The notes beneath the pieces are model-generated. The model had not been told where the DNA came from. It saw nothing but the letters and a program-made list of their open reading frames with translations, and made no database searches. A stretch of DNA of 64,000 bases. Source: Bacteroidota bacterium (GTDB lineage Bacteria > Bacteroidota > Ignavibacteria > Palsa-1295). A program made the position numbers and the translations under genes. Below, one piece after another: positions 8,227 to 17,821 of this stretch. The DNA is taken from NCBI GenBank assembly GCA_030706745.1, contig JAUZNX010000007.1:1-64000 (forward strand). The letters run 5' to 3'. Position 1 is the stretch's first letter; each line of letters starts with the position of its first letter.

Positions 8227-9639
8227 ATGATACGTCTTCTTGCGCTCAGTCTCGTAATCTATGGGCTTCAGCCAGGCAGCGCCAGCGCCCAACAGCCGCC
8301 GCTGATCTGGCAAAATGACACGGTATTCCGTTCCGTAGTCGGACGGGTGATCCAAACCGGAGTCGGGTTTAAGAATGCCTCGAATACACGAGAACTGCAA
8401 ATCAAGGACATGTACTTTGAGCATCAGGCCGACAGTGTATTTATTGTTGACGAGCATTATAGCACCAAGCCGTTCACTCTGCCCGCAAACTCCGTCAGTG
8501 GTGCTAGTATTCGGTTCAAATCGCCAGCATACGCCACGACTGTGCATGACAACCTTATCGCGCTCTGTGCATATACCGATGATCCGAGCAATGTAATGAC
8601 TCTTAAGCGAGCGTATGTGGGCACGACCACCACCGATAGCTCCTCGGATAGCAACCGCGCGTGCGTCTACGGTCACGATTGCAACAGCATGTTCCCGATC
8701 AATCCGGGCGATACTTCATACGGGCTGTTGTGCTATGAACTGGAATACCTTCCTCGAGACACGGTCTATATCACGAGCATCGAGTTTGTCGGTCGTGATG
8801 CTGCTTCGTTCCATCTTGTGAATCCGACGTTCCCGAAGTCCGGCACTATGTTCCAAACACCCGTAGGGCGAATCAGCCAGCCCTACGTCTTCAGCCCGGT
8901 GCGCCTGACAGGTCCAAAGCGCTATATTGCGACGGCGATCGCAAAAATGTACTCGTCGGACGGCATTCTCTGTCATGAGTCGGACATTGACGTAATGGGA
9001 TACCTTGCAACTGCTGGGCAGGATACTTCTGTCCTGGATCTCTTCCGTTCGGATTCGCTGCCGGTTCATTTCAGCAAGGACTCGACCACTCGCTGGCATC
9101 AAGTCCTCTTCATCAATAATTCTCCTTCCACGATCAAAATTGACAGCGCGTATATGGGTTCGGGGGACTGTTTCGAAATCGACGAGTCTTATCCTCCATA
9201 CGGCACGCAAATCCATCAGGGCGAAGCGTTCTCGGCAAACTTTTACTTCCGTGGTGACTCGACTTCCGCCGGCTGGGATTGCAGGGACACATTGTTTATT
9301 ATTACGGAGAACGCGCTTCAAGCGCTCAGCTTCCCATTGCATAACATATTCCGGTCGCAGGCAACAGTGGGCACTGCTCCGGCTCCACTCCAATTGTCAT
9401 TGATTCCGAACCCTTCGAATGGATCAGTCGATATCCAGACTGGCACTGATGGAATCGGCACCCACATCGAGATCTACGACATTCTCGGCAATCTCGTGGC
9501 ATCACGCAGCACTGCACAATGGCACTGGATGGGTATCGCCGCTGATGGAAGCTCCGTACCAAATGGGACATACATCGTCCGAATCAGTAATGGGGCCACC
9601 GGCAATGCTGCCTCCCGACGCTTATTGATAAACCGATAA
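8227..9639 (+). CDS. Secreted protein with T9SS C-terminal sorting domain (paralogue 1)
   Basis: A signal peptide (MIRLLALSLVIYGLQPGSASA) is followed by a beta-sandwich-rich body resembling choice-of-anchor/HYDIN-type repeats. The C-terminal sorting domain of about 85 residues has NPSNGSVDI, IYDILGNLV, NGTYIVRI and a final RRLLINR. The protein would cross the outer membrane by T9SS and be anchored or released. Starts at 8200, 8209 or a GTG at 8155 are also in frame; 8227 was chosen by alignment with the signal peptide of the tandem paralogue at 9695. The two copies share organisation throughout, including a TTTDSSSDSNR...VYGHDC stretch. No enzymatic motif is seen. Confidence 0.85.
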   Translation: MIRLLALSLVIYGLQPGSASAQQPPLIWQNDTVFRSVVGRVIQTGVGFKNASNTRELQIKDMYFEHQADSVFIVDEHYSTKPFTLPANSVSGASIRFKSPAYATTVHDNLIALCAYTDDPSNVMTLKRAYVGTTTTDSSSDSNRACVYGHDCNSMFPINPGDTSYGLLCYELEYLPRDTVYITSIEFVGRDAASFHLVNPTFPKSGTMFQTPVGRISQPYVFSPVRLTGPKRYIATAIAKMYSSDGILCHESDIDVMGYLATAGQDTSVLDLFRSDSLPVHFSKDSTTRWHQVLFINNSPSTIKIDSAYMGSGDCFEIDESYPPYGTQIHQGEAFSANFYFRGDSTSAGWDCRDTLFIITENALQALSFPLHNIFRSQATVGTAPAPLQLSLIPNPSNGSVDIQTGTDGIGTHIEIYDILGNLVASRSTAQWHWMGIAADGSSVPNGTYIVRISNGATGNAASRRLLINR

Positions 9640-9694
9640 CGAAGATCGCATCGCCAACTTCATATCTACCCAAATTAATACGATCACTCTGATT

Positions 9695-11092
9695 ATGATG
9701 AAACGCCTTCTCGCATTCTGCGCTCTATTTCTCGCGCTTCAAATCGTTACCGTGCGCGCCCAAATGCCGATCGCATGGCAGGGAGATACTATCTTCCACT
9801 CCGTGGTGGGCCGGACGGTCCATAGTGGAGTGTCCTATCAGAATTTATCCTGGAAGCGGTATTTGCACGTCGTCAACGTGTACTTCGTGAATCAGGCGGA
9901 CAGCATCTTCTTCGTCAATCCTCCGTTCCAGGGGCCACCATATATCCTTCCGCCCCAGTCATGGGGTTCCACGGGGTTCGTGTTCAAAGCTCCAAAGGCC
10001 GACACCACCGTTTACGATACGCTCGTTACGGCATTTGCCTATACGGACGACAGCACAAATGTGGTGCAAGTGAAGCGCCTCTGTGTCGGGACCGCGACAA
10101 CCGACAGCTCCTCCGACAGCAATCGCGTGTGCCTCTATGGACACGATTGTGTCATGCTCCAGCCAGTCTCGTTCGGTGATACTGCGTTCGGCGAACTCTG
10201 TTATGAAGTAGACTACGTCCCGATGGATACGATTCATATCATGAGCATCGAGATCACCGGACGTGATGCGGCATCCTTTCATTTGATTGATACCACGATG
10301 CCCAAATCCTCCGCTTACTTTGGGAGAATTAGTGAACCCTATTATTTCTCACCGGTCCGCCGGACGGGAGTGAAGCGTTATGAAGCGACCGCGGTCACCA
10401 AGGTCTATTCTTCGGATGGCATTCTCTGCCATGAGTGCGATGTTCCTCTGACCGGCTATACTGTCATGCAACGACAAGACAGCCTGCCGGTCAATCTGTT
10501 CGGCTCGGATACATTAGCACTTCACTTCAGTGCGGACTCGACGGTCTTTTACCACGTACTTGAATTTCGAAATAATTCCAGCGTCCCGGTCAAGCTCGAT
10601 ACCGCCTATATGAACCCCGGCACGTGCTTCGCGATAGATGGCGGATCTCCTCCCTTTGGGACAAGGCTTCAGCCAGGCGATCTCTATAATGTTGACGTCC
10701 ACTATTGCGGCGACTCCACCGCGGCCGGTTGGGATTGCTCGGACACCATGTTTATCGTTGCCGAGAACGCGCTGCAAGTCCTCTCCTTCCCCATGACCCA
10801 TCTCCTGCCGGCCGCTGGAGTACGCCTCCCACCAACTCCGCTGCAGTTATCGCTGAGTCCAAATCCTTCGACTGGTTCTGTCGATATTCAAACCGGCTCC
10901 GATGGAATCGACACCCGCATCGAGATCTATGATATTCTCGGTAACCTTGTGGCGTCACATACCGGCACTAGCTGGCATTGGACGGCGGTCGACCGGATCG
11001 GCAGTCCCATTCCGAATGGCAGCTATATCGTTCGAATCAGCGAGGCCTCTTCTGGCAGAATCTCCTCCCAACGTTTGCTAATCGCTCGGTAG
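9695..11092 (+). CDS. Secreted protein with T9SS C-terminal sorting domain (paralogue 2)
   Basis: The 465-residue tandem paralogue of the preceding gene has a signal peptide (MMKRLLAFCALFLALQIVTVRA), the same beta-rich body and the same C-terminal sorting domain (NPSTGSVDI, IYDILGNLV, NGSYIVRI). Matching segments differ mostly at third codon positions, so the duplication is not recent and the protein has been kept under selection. Conserved cysteines (LYGHDC, GELCYE, GILCHE, GWDC) suggest disulphides in the exported protein. The copies are 55 nt apart and probably form one unit. Function is unknown. Confidence 0.85.
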   Translation: MMKRLLAFCALFLALQIVTVRAQMPIAWQGDTIFHSVVGRTVHSGVSYQNLSWKRYLHVVNVYFVNQADSIFFVNPPFQGPPYILPPQSWGSTGFVFKAPKADTTVYDTLVTAFAYTDDSTNVVQVKRLCVGTATTDSSSDSNRVCLYGHDCVMLQPVSFGDTAFGELCYEVDYVPMDTIHIMSIEITGRDAASFHLIDTTMPKSSAYFGRISEPYYFSPVRRTGVKRYEATAVTKVYSSDGILCHECDVPLTGYTVMQRQDSLPVNLFGSDTLALHFSADSTVFYHVLEFRNNSSVPVKLDTAYMNPGTCFAIDGGSPPFGTRLQPGDLYNVDVHYCGDSTAAGWDCSDTMFIVAENALQVLSFPMTHLLPAAGVRLPPTPLQLSLSPNPSTGSVDIQTGSDGIDTRIEIYDILGNLVASHTGTSWHWTAVDRIGSPIPNGSYIVRISEASSGRISSQRLLIAR

Positions 11093-11262
11093 TGGCCTAT
11101 TGAGCGATTGGCTGTTCCCCCTCCTTTTCAAGGAGAGGCAGGCGGCTTTGACATTCGTGATGAAGAGAAACTATGCAAACGGTTTCTGGTACAGCGCATG
11201 AATTCTTGTAGGATAAGGCTAAAATGGATTTAGCTTGCTAACACAAGAAAAGGAGCTTTACT

Positions 11263-11916
11263 ATGAGACGCGCTATTTTCACGATCATTACGTTCGTGAT
11301 GTTGCTGGCGGTTGGCACCTCGAATGCCGATGCCAAACGACATCACCACCGAAAATACCATCGAGTCGCTGCGAGGGTTGTCACGCGACCATCTCGTTCG
11401 CACGGAGTGAACCTCAACGGTAACGTCGGCGTCGGCGTCGGGCCCATTCACGTTGGTGCTGGCGCGGGTGGCGGCGTGCAAGTCCATGAGCGGACCATTC
11501 CGCCGGACTTGTTAAATCAATCTGATCCACCTCCAAGTCCAACCACAGCCTTTCTGTGCCCATCGCTCGATACCGCACAATGCAATGTACCCGTGCCTGG
11601 AACCACGACCAGTGCATTTGTGCCTTCCGGAGCGCCCCAATCAATAGCAGCAGTTGAGATACCCTCCAATTATTTCTATTATGCCTCGGTGGTCTATGCA
11701 CCGCCGAAGGCAGTTACCGTCGGCGGGTTTTCGGTGCCCGTGACGGGTGATCCGCTATACTTTAGTTTATTCAAGCACCGTCATGGCGAGGCGCCACCAA
11801 CGCACAATCATAAAGGCGAGGACGCGACCGCGGCCTTTGGCGCAAGCCCTCGACCCGGTGGATTGCCGGAAAGCATCAGCAGCTCGGTCTATTCTGTTGC
11901 TCCGAAGGAACAGTAA
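11263..11916 (+). CDS. His-rich secreted protein of unknown function
   Basis: The 217-residue protein has a signal peptide (MRRAIFTIITFVMLLAVGTSNADA), then a basic His-rich segment (KRHHHRKYHR), a Gly/Val repeat-like stretch (GNVGVGVGPIHVGAGAGGG) and a Pro/Ser-rich, probably disordered body. A clear ribosome-binding site (AAGGAG at about 11249-11254, 8 nt before the ATG) supports the start and is unusual for this window. The histidines may bind metal; that is only an inference. A strong inverted repeat follows the stop. Confidence 0.72.
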   Translation: MRRAIFTIITFVMLLAVGTSNADAKRHHHRKYHRVAARVVTRPSRSHGVNLNGNVGVGVGPIHVGAGAGGGVQVHERTIPPDLLNQSDPPPSPTTAFLCPSLDTAQCNVPVPGTTTSAFVPSGAPQSIAAVEIPSNYFYYASVVYAPPKAVTVGGFSVPVTGDPLYFSLFKHRHGEAPPTHNHKGEDATAAFGASPRPGGLPESISSSVYSVAPKEQ

Positions 11917-11941
11917 CGATAATTCTTAACAACCCACTACC

Positions 11942-11977
11942 ATGAGTCCCATGAGATCGATATCTCATGGGACTCAT
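11942..11977. terminator. Bidirectional terminator with a 16-bp perfect stem
   Basis: ATGAGTCCCATGAGAT at 11942-11957 is exactly complementary to 11962-11977, with a 4-nt spacer. It lies between the convergent ends of the His-rich protein gene and the SDR gene, 26 nt and 20 nt from their stops, so it can serve both. T-rich DNA follows on the plus side. Confidence 0.8.
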
Positions 11978-11996
11978 CGTTTATTAAACTACCAAC

Positions 11997-12776
11997 TTAT
12001 TGTCGGTGAACTGTGGTCGCCGAAGCCTGCGCGGTCGGGAAGATAACGATCTCCGCAATCTGCACATGGGGAGGGCGCGTCGCACACCAGAGGATGGTAT
12101 CGGCGATGTCCGAAGCCTGCAATGGCTCGAAGCCTTTGTATACTGTCGATGCGCGTTCAGTATCGCCGTGGAATCGGACTTCCGAAAATTCCGTCTCGAC
12201 AAGTCCCGGATCGATTGTCGTCACCCGCAGCGGAGTATCGACGACGTCCAATCGCAAACCTTTTGTGATGGCATCGACCGCATGCTTCGAAGCGCAGTAG
12301 ACGTTCCCCTTCTGATAGACTTCATGTCCCGCGATCGAACCGATATTGATAATGTGCCCGTGTTTGCGCTCGATCATGCCCGGCATGACCTTACGCGTCA
12401 CATAGAGTAAGCCCTTCACGTTCGTATCGAGCATCTCTTCCCAATCCTCGATCGATCCTTCGTGCAACTTATCGAGTCCGCGCGAAAGTCCCGCATTGTT
12501 GACGAGAATGTCAATGTGCCTCCACTCTTCCGGCAGCGCATCGAGCGCCTGGTCCACCGCCTTGCGATCGCGAACGTCGAGTTCGAACACATGAATCTTC
12601 GCTTCGGGATGAACGCGATAGAGATGGGCCTTCAGCTCTTTGAGCCGGTCGATCCGCCGCGCGCACAGCAGCAGCGAGGCGCTCTCGGCGGCGAATGCAG
12701 TGGCCGTAGCCTGACCGATCCCGGAGGAGGCGCCGGTGATAAATACAGTTTTGCTTTGAAGCTTGGTTGGAGTCAC
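11997..12776 (-). CDS. NAD(P)-dependent short-chain dehydrogenase, YdfG-like
   Basis: The 259-residue classical SDR has the cofactor motif TGASSGIG (about 14-21), an ARR basic motif after beta-2 that favours NADPH, NNAG (about 92-95), a catalytic Ser in INIGSIAG, and YCASK as the YxxxK pair. It most resembles the 3-hydroxy-acid / serine dehydrogenase branch (YdfG), which oxidises L-allo-threonine, serine or 3-hydroxypropionate. That substrate range is an inference. The gene stands alone, with a strong terminator on its 3' side and about 170 nt of intergenic DNA upstream. Confidence 0.88.
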   Translation of the reverse strand: MTPTKLQSKTVFITGASSGIGQATATAFAAESASLLLCARRIDRLKELKAHLYRVHPEAKIHVFELDVRDRKAVDQALDALPEEWRHIDILVNNAGLSRGLDKLHEGSIEDWEEMLDTNVKGLLYVTRKVMPGMIERKHGHIINIGSIAGHEVYQKGNVYCASKHAVDAITKGLRLDVVDTPLRVTTIDPGLVETEFSEVRFHGDTERASTVYKGFEPLQASDIADTILWCATRPPHVQIAEIVIFPTAQASATTVHRQ

Positions 12777-12946
12777 GATCTTTTCCGGTTATTTGGACAG
12801 CGCAAACATTGGACCGTCACGACAAATTCAACGTGCTAAATATTATTTGCAGCATCAGGGTCGTGACAGATCAGGATGCGAAGCGGTCCCAATTGAGAGA
12901 CAAGAGATCGGCCGCGTAATATCTTAGGAAGCGGAGAGATCATTCC

Positions 12947-13963
12947 TTAGTGCGCGACCAAAAAGCGCATCGTAACAACCTTGTCCCGAGTCTGAGCCTC
13001 GAGTAGATAGAGTCCGTCAGGCACCAAGGAAGCGTCGAATACGAGGTCTGAGCTGACATCGCGAAACTCCTTCACGCGAGTGCCGAGAATATTGCGAATA
13101 GTAATCTGATCGAACCGCATCCCATGCAGTGCAATCGTCGCGGCATCCGAACACGGATTTGGATAAATCGAAACTGGAGAGACCTTGGTAGGCGCAAACT
13201 CCACATCTTGCTCAGGAGCGTTCACGCCATCGCCTTCCAGAAGCAACATTGTTGAATCACCCCTCAGTGGGTCGAAAAGAAATGTGGTGTCGACATAATG
13301 TCCGGGTTGTTTCGGTTGAAAACGGGCGAAGCCTTCGTGATCATGATCCATAACACAATATCCACCCACCGGTCCTGTCCCAGCAAACATCGGCTCTATC
13401 GAATCATCTGCATAAAAAGGAGCTCTTACGTTGAGAATCTTGAGGTACCGGTAACGACTCCCGAGTGAATCGATGAAGATGTGCCGCGAGAGGCTTTGCG
13501 ATGCGATGCTGGCCGTGTCTACTTGGCCGAAACTTAGTAGTGTGGTATCACTGCGGGCTCGTCCCACAATTTTCGGATCATAGACATACCCGAATATCAT
13601 GAAGTAACCATACAACCCCGACGGTTGCACGATCACGCCATTTGGCATTCCAGTGCATGGCGGCTGCACCCAGTCCTTCAAATTTACAGATATCCGTATG
13701 TGTGCTTGCGTCGGAAACCTCCCTCCCCAGCACATCACACTGCTCGGATCGGCCGTTATGCCTGATGAACCTTCAAAGTTGAAGTTCATTACCGAGTCAG
13801 AATAAACAGTGAAGTTTGTTCCGAAGCTCAAAACTCCTGAATTGGCCGGAGCTGCGAAGAAGACCGACTCTGGTGAAAATCCCCCATACCAATGTTGAGC
13901 CTCGACGCGAAGCGGAATCACGGTGAGGAGAGCCAAAACTACCCATGTCGCGCGCGATGTCAT
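12947..13963 (-). CDS. Secreted protein with T9SS C-terminal sorting domain
   Basis: The 338-residue protein starts at 13963 (MTSRATWVVLALLTVIPLRVEAQ), which gives a clean signal peptide; an in-frame extension to 14098 adds residues without signal character. The body is beta-rich and aromatic without a recognised domain. The C-terminus has a sorting domain (YPNPCSDAATIALHG, NILGTRVKEF, PDGLYLLEAQT, MRFLVAH). It is expected at the cell surface. About 80 nt separate it from hmgA upstream on the same strand. Confidence 0.82.
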   Translation of the reverse strand: MTSRATWVVLALLTVIPLRVEAQHWYGGFSPESVFFAAPANSGVLSFGTNFTVYSDSVMNFNFEGSSGITADPSSVMCWGGRFPTQAHIRISVNLKDWVQPPCTGMPNGVIVQPSGLYGYFMIFGYVYDPKIVGRARSDTTLLSFGQVDTASIASQSLSRHIFIDSLGSRYRYLKILNVRAPFYADDSIEPMFAGTGPVGGYCVMDHDHEGFARFQPKQPGHYVDTTFLFDPLRGDSTMLLLEGDGVNAPEQDVEFAPTKVSPVSIYPNPCSDAATIALHGMRFDQITIRNILGTRVKEFRDVSSDLVFDASLVPDGLYLLEAQTRDKVVTMRFLVAH

Positions 13964-14043
13964 ACCACAAAGATACGAAAGCTCGACGAATAGCGCAAGG
14001 TCATTTCGCAGTGCCCCAGAGTGGAGGTATGCGCTGTTGACTC

Positions 14044-15186
14044 TTACGTCTTCACGGTCTCCTTCTTCTCCTGCCAACTTGCCCAATACTCTTTCCATTC
14101 GGCGGCTTCCGCGGCGGGTGCGATCTTCAAAGGATGCTTGGCGTCGAGCATCATTGCGTACTCGTTCGTGCGCGTGATATTCGGGTTTGCCTTCAGCGCC
14201 TTCGGGTGCGGACCGTGATGAATGCCCTGCGGGTGCAGCGTCATCATCGCCGCCTTAATGTTATCACGCGAAAAGAAATCGCCATCGTGATAGAATAGCA
14301 CCTCATCGTAATCTGTGTTGCGGTGGTAGAACGGCACACGCAGCGTATCCGGATCTTCTTCGAGCGGGCGCGGCAGGAACGAGCAGATCACGAAGTTCTC
14401 CGCAAGGAATGTGGTGTGCGCACTCGGTGGGAGGTGTACGCGCGGCGACATCACTGGCCGGATGTCGCGCATATTGATCTTAAAGACCGTGAGGTCACCC
14501 TTCCAGCCAACGAGATCGATCGGATGAAACGGATAGAAGACCGAGGTGTATTCGCCCAGCCGCTTAATTCGAAGTTCGTACTCTTTGCCGTTCGTCTCCG
14601 GCTTCTTCTCGTACGGGATGAAATCCGGGATGGTGATGGCCGACATATCGTAAAGCGCGTGCATCCCGATCAGTCCTTTTTGCTCAGGCGTGGGCGGCAG
14701 AATTTCCGAATGCGCTTCGACCACGACAATGAAATTCTCTTTCGTCTCCGGCACGAATCGATAGGTCGTGGCACGCGGAATCGCAATGTAATCACCGCGC
14801 TCATAGCCGATCACGCCGAAGTCCGTCTCGATCGTGCCGTGACCCTGATGAACAAAGAACAGCTCGTCACCATCGGCATTGCGCGAGTAATATGGCGCAG
14901 CCTCCGCGCGGCGACTAATGGAGAGGATCAGATCGTCATTATACAGGACCGGCTCCGGCACCCCACGCGCGTCCCGCATATCCGAAGGCTCGACTTTGTC
15001 GAGATAAAATGCGTGGGGACGCAGGTTGCCTTCGATCCGTGTCCAACCCGTCGGCGGGTGCGTGTGATACAAATGCGAGACGCGGCCAAAAAAACCCTCG
15101 CGTCCGTGCTCTTCCTCGAATGTCCCCTCCGGCAGCGCGACGTGCGCCTGCCTGGTCGCCTTCCCTTTTACAATTGGCCAGTTCAT
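14044..15186 (-). CDS. hmgA: Homogentisate 1,2-dioxygenase family protein
   Basis: The 380-residue double-cupin protein resembles the short homogentisate dioxygenases of Bacteroidota. It has an HRNTDYDEVLFYHDGDFFSR segment and LHPQGIHHGPHP near the C-terminus, supplying His/Glu/His iron ligands. The enzyme opens the homogentisate ring with O2 to maleylacetoacetate in tyrosine/phenylalanine breakdown. The His-to-Glu spacing is one residue longer than in the longer, human-type enzymes, as in the Bacteroidota branch as I recall it. No maleylacetoacetate isomerase is adjacent; an FAH-family hydrolase lies at 38.6 kb. It is divergent from the methionine sulfoxide reductase gene with 100 nt between. 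Confidence 0.75.
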   Translation of the reverse strand: MNWPIVKGKATRQAHVALPEGTFEEEHGREGFFGRVSHLYHTHPPTGWTRIEGNLRPHAFYLDKVEPSDMRDARGVPEPVLYNDDLILSISRRAEAAPYYSRNADGDELFFVHQGHGTIETDFGVIGYERGDYIAIPRATTYRFVPETKENFIVVVEAHSEILPPTPEQKGLIGMHALYDMSAITIPDFIPYEKKPETNGKEYELRIKRLGEYTSVFYPFHPIDLVGWKGDLTVFKINMRDIRPVMSPRVHLPPSAHTTFLAENFVICSFLPRPLEEDPDTLRVPFYHRNTDYDEVLFYHDGDFFSRDNIKAAMMTLHPQGIHHGPHPKALKANPNITRTNEYAMMLDAKHPLKIAPAAEAAEWKEYWASWQEKKETVKT

Positions 15187-15286
15187 GTTTGTTCTCCGAT
15201 GATGACAGAGAAAAAGTGTGAGCGGGTTGCTTTAATTCCTTTGGCCTCTGCCGAATCTAAGATTAAGCACGGTTCGTTAAGGTCAC

Positions 15287-15769
15287 ATGCCTTCGTTATC
15301 CACCTCTCTGCGCGATTTGATAAGCCCGGATGAACCTCTCATCACCGCTCTCTCGAATGCGGCGGCACTGCTCTATACCTCACTCGATCGTATGAACTGG
15401 TGCGGGTTCTATCTTTTCAATGGCGAGCAGTTGGTGCTGGGACCATTTGGCGGCAAACCCGCTTGCACGGTGATTCCAATGGGGAAAGGTGTGTGCGGCA
15501 CGGCCGCCATGGAGCGAAGAATCATTCGTGTTGCTGATGTCAACGAGTTTCCCGGTCACATTGCGTGCGATCCGGCATCGCAATCGGAAATCGTGCTGCC
15601 GATCATTCTTTCCGATGGCCGGCTCTTCGGCGTGCTGGATATCGACGCACCGATGAAGAACAGATTTGGGGGACCTGACGAGCGCGAACTCGCTTCCGTC
15701 ATTGCCGTATTGACTGAGAAGATCGAGCTGATTGCCAAACGCACCGGTGATCTCTGGCGCATGATTTAG
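15287..15769 (+). CDS. msrC: Free methionine-(R)-sulfoxide reductase (GAF domain)
   Basis: The 160-residue protein is one GAF domain with the fRMsr signature: NWCGFYL, LGPFGGKPAC, GKGVCGTA, FPGHIACDPASQSEIVLP. C60, C70 and C94 align with the three redox cysteines of the E. coli enzyme. It reduces free methionine-R-sulfoxide in the cytoplasm using thioredoxin and so repairs oxidative damage. The gene is complete, divergent from hmgA and convergent with the OmpA-family gene. Confidence 0.92.
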   Translation: MPSLSTSLRDLISPDEPLITALSNAAALLYTSLDRMNWCGFYLFNGEQLVLGPFGGKPACTVIPMGKGVCGTAAMERRIIRVADVNEFPGHIACDPASQSEIVLPIILSDGRLFGVLDIDAPMKNRFGGPDERELASVIAVLTEKIELIAKRTGDLWRMI

Positions 15770-15777
15770 CTTCACCA

Positions 15778-15799
15778 GGGACAAGCTAAAGCATGTCCC
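15778..15799. terminator. Weak hairpin between convergent genes
   Basis: GGGACA (15778-15783) and TGTCCC (15794-15799) form a 6-bp stem with a 10-nt loop between the stops at 15769 and 15803. There is no clear U-run, so terminator function is tentative. Confidence 0.4.
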
Positions 15800-15802
15800 A
15801 CA

Positions 15803-17821
15803 TTATTGTGCCTTCAGAATCGATTCCAGTGGCGTCTCCACCTCGACACGTACCGTCCGGCAATAATACCGGCCTTCGGGCAGATGATTATCGTATAAGA
15901 GATTCGATGGCCCGATCCCTTTCGTCTCGGTAATCTTCGCATCCGGTTTATCTGCCAGCAGAAGATCGCGCACATGGAATGCGCGGTCTTCGGACAGCTT
16001 CTGATTGTGCTGCAGTTCTCCCAGATTGTCTGTCGAGCCGATGATTGTGACCGTCGATGCCGGATAAAGTGACTTCTTCACAAACTGCGAGATCATCCGC
16101 TGATTTTGCCGATTGATATCGGACTGATCGAAATCGAATACAATGAGCGAGAGCCGGCTCAGTTCGAGCGGATTGACTGTCTTCGAGGCCGGCAGAGCAA
16201 TGCTCACTGTGGATTGCGCGCCATTAGTGGCGCTCGCTGTAAGTTCGCACTGCAGTGAATCGTGCTCGTTCAATGTCTTCGCGATGGATTCAACTTGGCC
16301 GGCAGCAGGCTTCCACTCAATTGTTTGCGGCGGCGCATCTGTGCCGGCGGTTTCATACACGGTCGCGCCACTCTTGCGGATCGCAAGATGCCAATCACGC
16401 ACACCAATTCGGCTCGTCGCAGTGAGACTGAGCGGCAATAGAGCCGGAGTCGCGGTCTCTTCACGGAATCGTTCGTGCACAATCGGACGTAGAATATCGC
16501 TCGAAGAGGAGAGCTCAACGCGCCGGTTCTCCTCGAAGCCCTCGGCATATTCCGTGCTCGAAGGATTCTTCGGCGTCGTGCTGGTCGTCACGATCAACCG
16601 TTCCGGAGCAATCCGCCATGCAGTCGCAATGTACTTGCGAACAGCTTCGGCCCGTGACATCGCAAGCGCAGCACCATTACCCTTCATCGCTCCTCCCTCG
16701 TTTGTTTCCTCGCGGCCATCGGTTGTACCGTTGATCGTGAGCGTCGCATCGGGATTCGCACGCATCCGGCCGCCAATCACATTCAGAATCTGATAATAGG
16801 ACTCGAGCGACTTGTGCGGCAATTCATTTTCTCGAAATTGCGCAATTTCGAATGGCGTGAGTTGCGCGAAGCGGTCCGAGAGCGTGGCGCTCGCGCTATC
16901 GAAGAAGATGTACGGCAGAATCGGAAATGTTTCGGTCACCGTCGTCTCAATAATATGGAATGGCTCACCAGAAAGCGAGACGGCGGCCAGCTTCGGCGCC
17001 ATCGTGCGCGGGTCCTCGCGTTGCTGAACGATGGGCGGCGGTGGTTTTGGCGGCGGAGGCGCATCGAAATGCGGAGGCTTGTTCCAGCGCAGGGCTATAC
17101 TGGCATGAAGCGATACTACATGCCATCGGAACCCGCTCTCCACATTATTGAGTGGGTAAAAGTATGAGAGTTCCGGCGCAGCGGTTATCATTGTACTCAG
17201 CGGGACTTCATACCCAATCGTCCCGGTAAGCCCAAAGCTTGTTTGGATCCCGGGAATAACCCCAGAGCTGTCGGTTCGCGTCGTCGTACCGGTTTCCGGA
17301 TAGAGCACGCCGGACGGCGAAAGAATCTTCTCGGTCTGGACGTATGTCGTCGAGCGCCCCATCGGCAATCCGGCATTGAAGCCAGCACCAATATACCCGG
17401 CAAATCTCGCCAGCGGTCGAAGGCGCAGACCACCCGAAATGTCGAAGTATGTTAAGCTTGCGCTGTAAGAGCTTTGCCGGACAAACGGGACGTAGTTATT
17501 CGTGTTCGGATCGAGCACCTGAAGATTACTCGAAAGAGCTTCGCCAAAGCTGCCTCCACGATCGGCCATGCCAAGACCGAATGTCAGGTCCAACCGCCGA
17601 AACGAGTTGAACGGCACTTCGCCAAAAAGTTGAGCAGCATAGCCGCTGCCCCGTCCGTTCGAGTATTGCCCACACGTGGGACAGATTGCGTCCGTGTTGT
17701 GGAAGTTCTCCAAATAACTCGCCCGAAACCCAAGATGGAACGGCGAGATGGTCATGTCCTGCGCAATCCCGGATCGGGTGAGCAGTGTAGCTATGGCGAG
17801 GACAAAGAAGATTCGCTTCAT
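15803..17821 (-). CDS. OmpA-family outer-membrane protein with two OmpA-like domains
   Basis: The 672-residue protein has a signal peptide, an N-terminal region of about 230 residues resembling an outer-membrane beta-barrel (alternating aromatic strands, CPTCG near residue 45), and a proline-rich hinge (PPPPKPPPPIVQQRED). A first OmpA-like peptidoglycan-binding domain lies at about 350-450 (DATLTINGTTDG, AEAVRKYI, NRRVELSS). A beta domain follows, then a second OmpA-like domain to the C-terminus (VFDFDQSDI, NQKLSEDRAFHVRDLL, VRVEVETP). It would link the outer membrane to peptidoglycan. Its start overlaps the stop of the giant T9SS gene by 4 nt, so it is the last gene of the four-gene surface operon. 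Confidence 0.88.
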   Translation of the reverse strand: MKRIFFVLAIATLLTRSGIAQDMTISPFHLGFRASYLENFHNTDAICPTCGQYSNGRGSGYAAQLFGEVPFNSFRRLDLTFGLGMADRGGSFGEALSSNLQVLDPNTNNYVPFVRQSSYSASLTYFDISGGLRLRPLARFAGYIGAGFNAGLPMGRSTTYVQTEKILSPSGVLYPETGTTTRTDSSGVIPGIQTSFGLTGTIGYEVPLSTMITAAPELSYFYPLNNVESGFRWHVVSLHASIALRWNKPPHFDAPPPPKPPPPIVQQREDPRTMAPKLAAVSLSGEPFHIIETTVTETFPILPYIFFDSASATLSDRFAQLTPFEIAQFRENELPHKSLESYYQILNVIGGRMRANPDATLTINGTTDGREETNEGGAMKGNGAALAMSRAEAVRKYIATAWRIAPERLIVTTSTTPKNPSSTEYAEGFEENRRVELSSSSDILRPIVHERFREETATPALLPLSLTATSRIGVRDWHLAIRKSGATVYETAGTDAPPQTIEWKPAAGQVESIAKTLNEHDSLQCELTASATNGAQSTVSIALPASKTVNPLELSRLSLIVFDFDQSDINRQNQRMISQFVKKSLYPASTVTIIGSTDNLGELQHNQKLSEDRAFHVRDLLLADKPDAKITETKGIGPSNLLYDNHLPEGRYYCRTVRVEVETPLESILKAQ

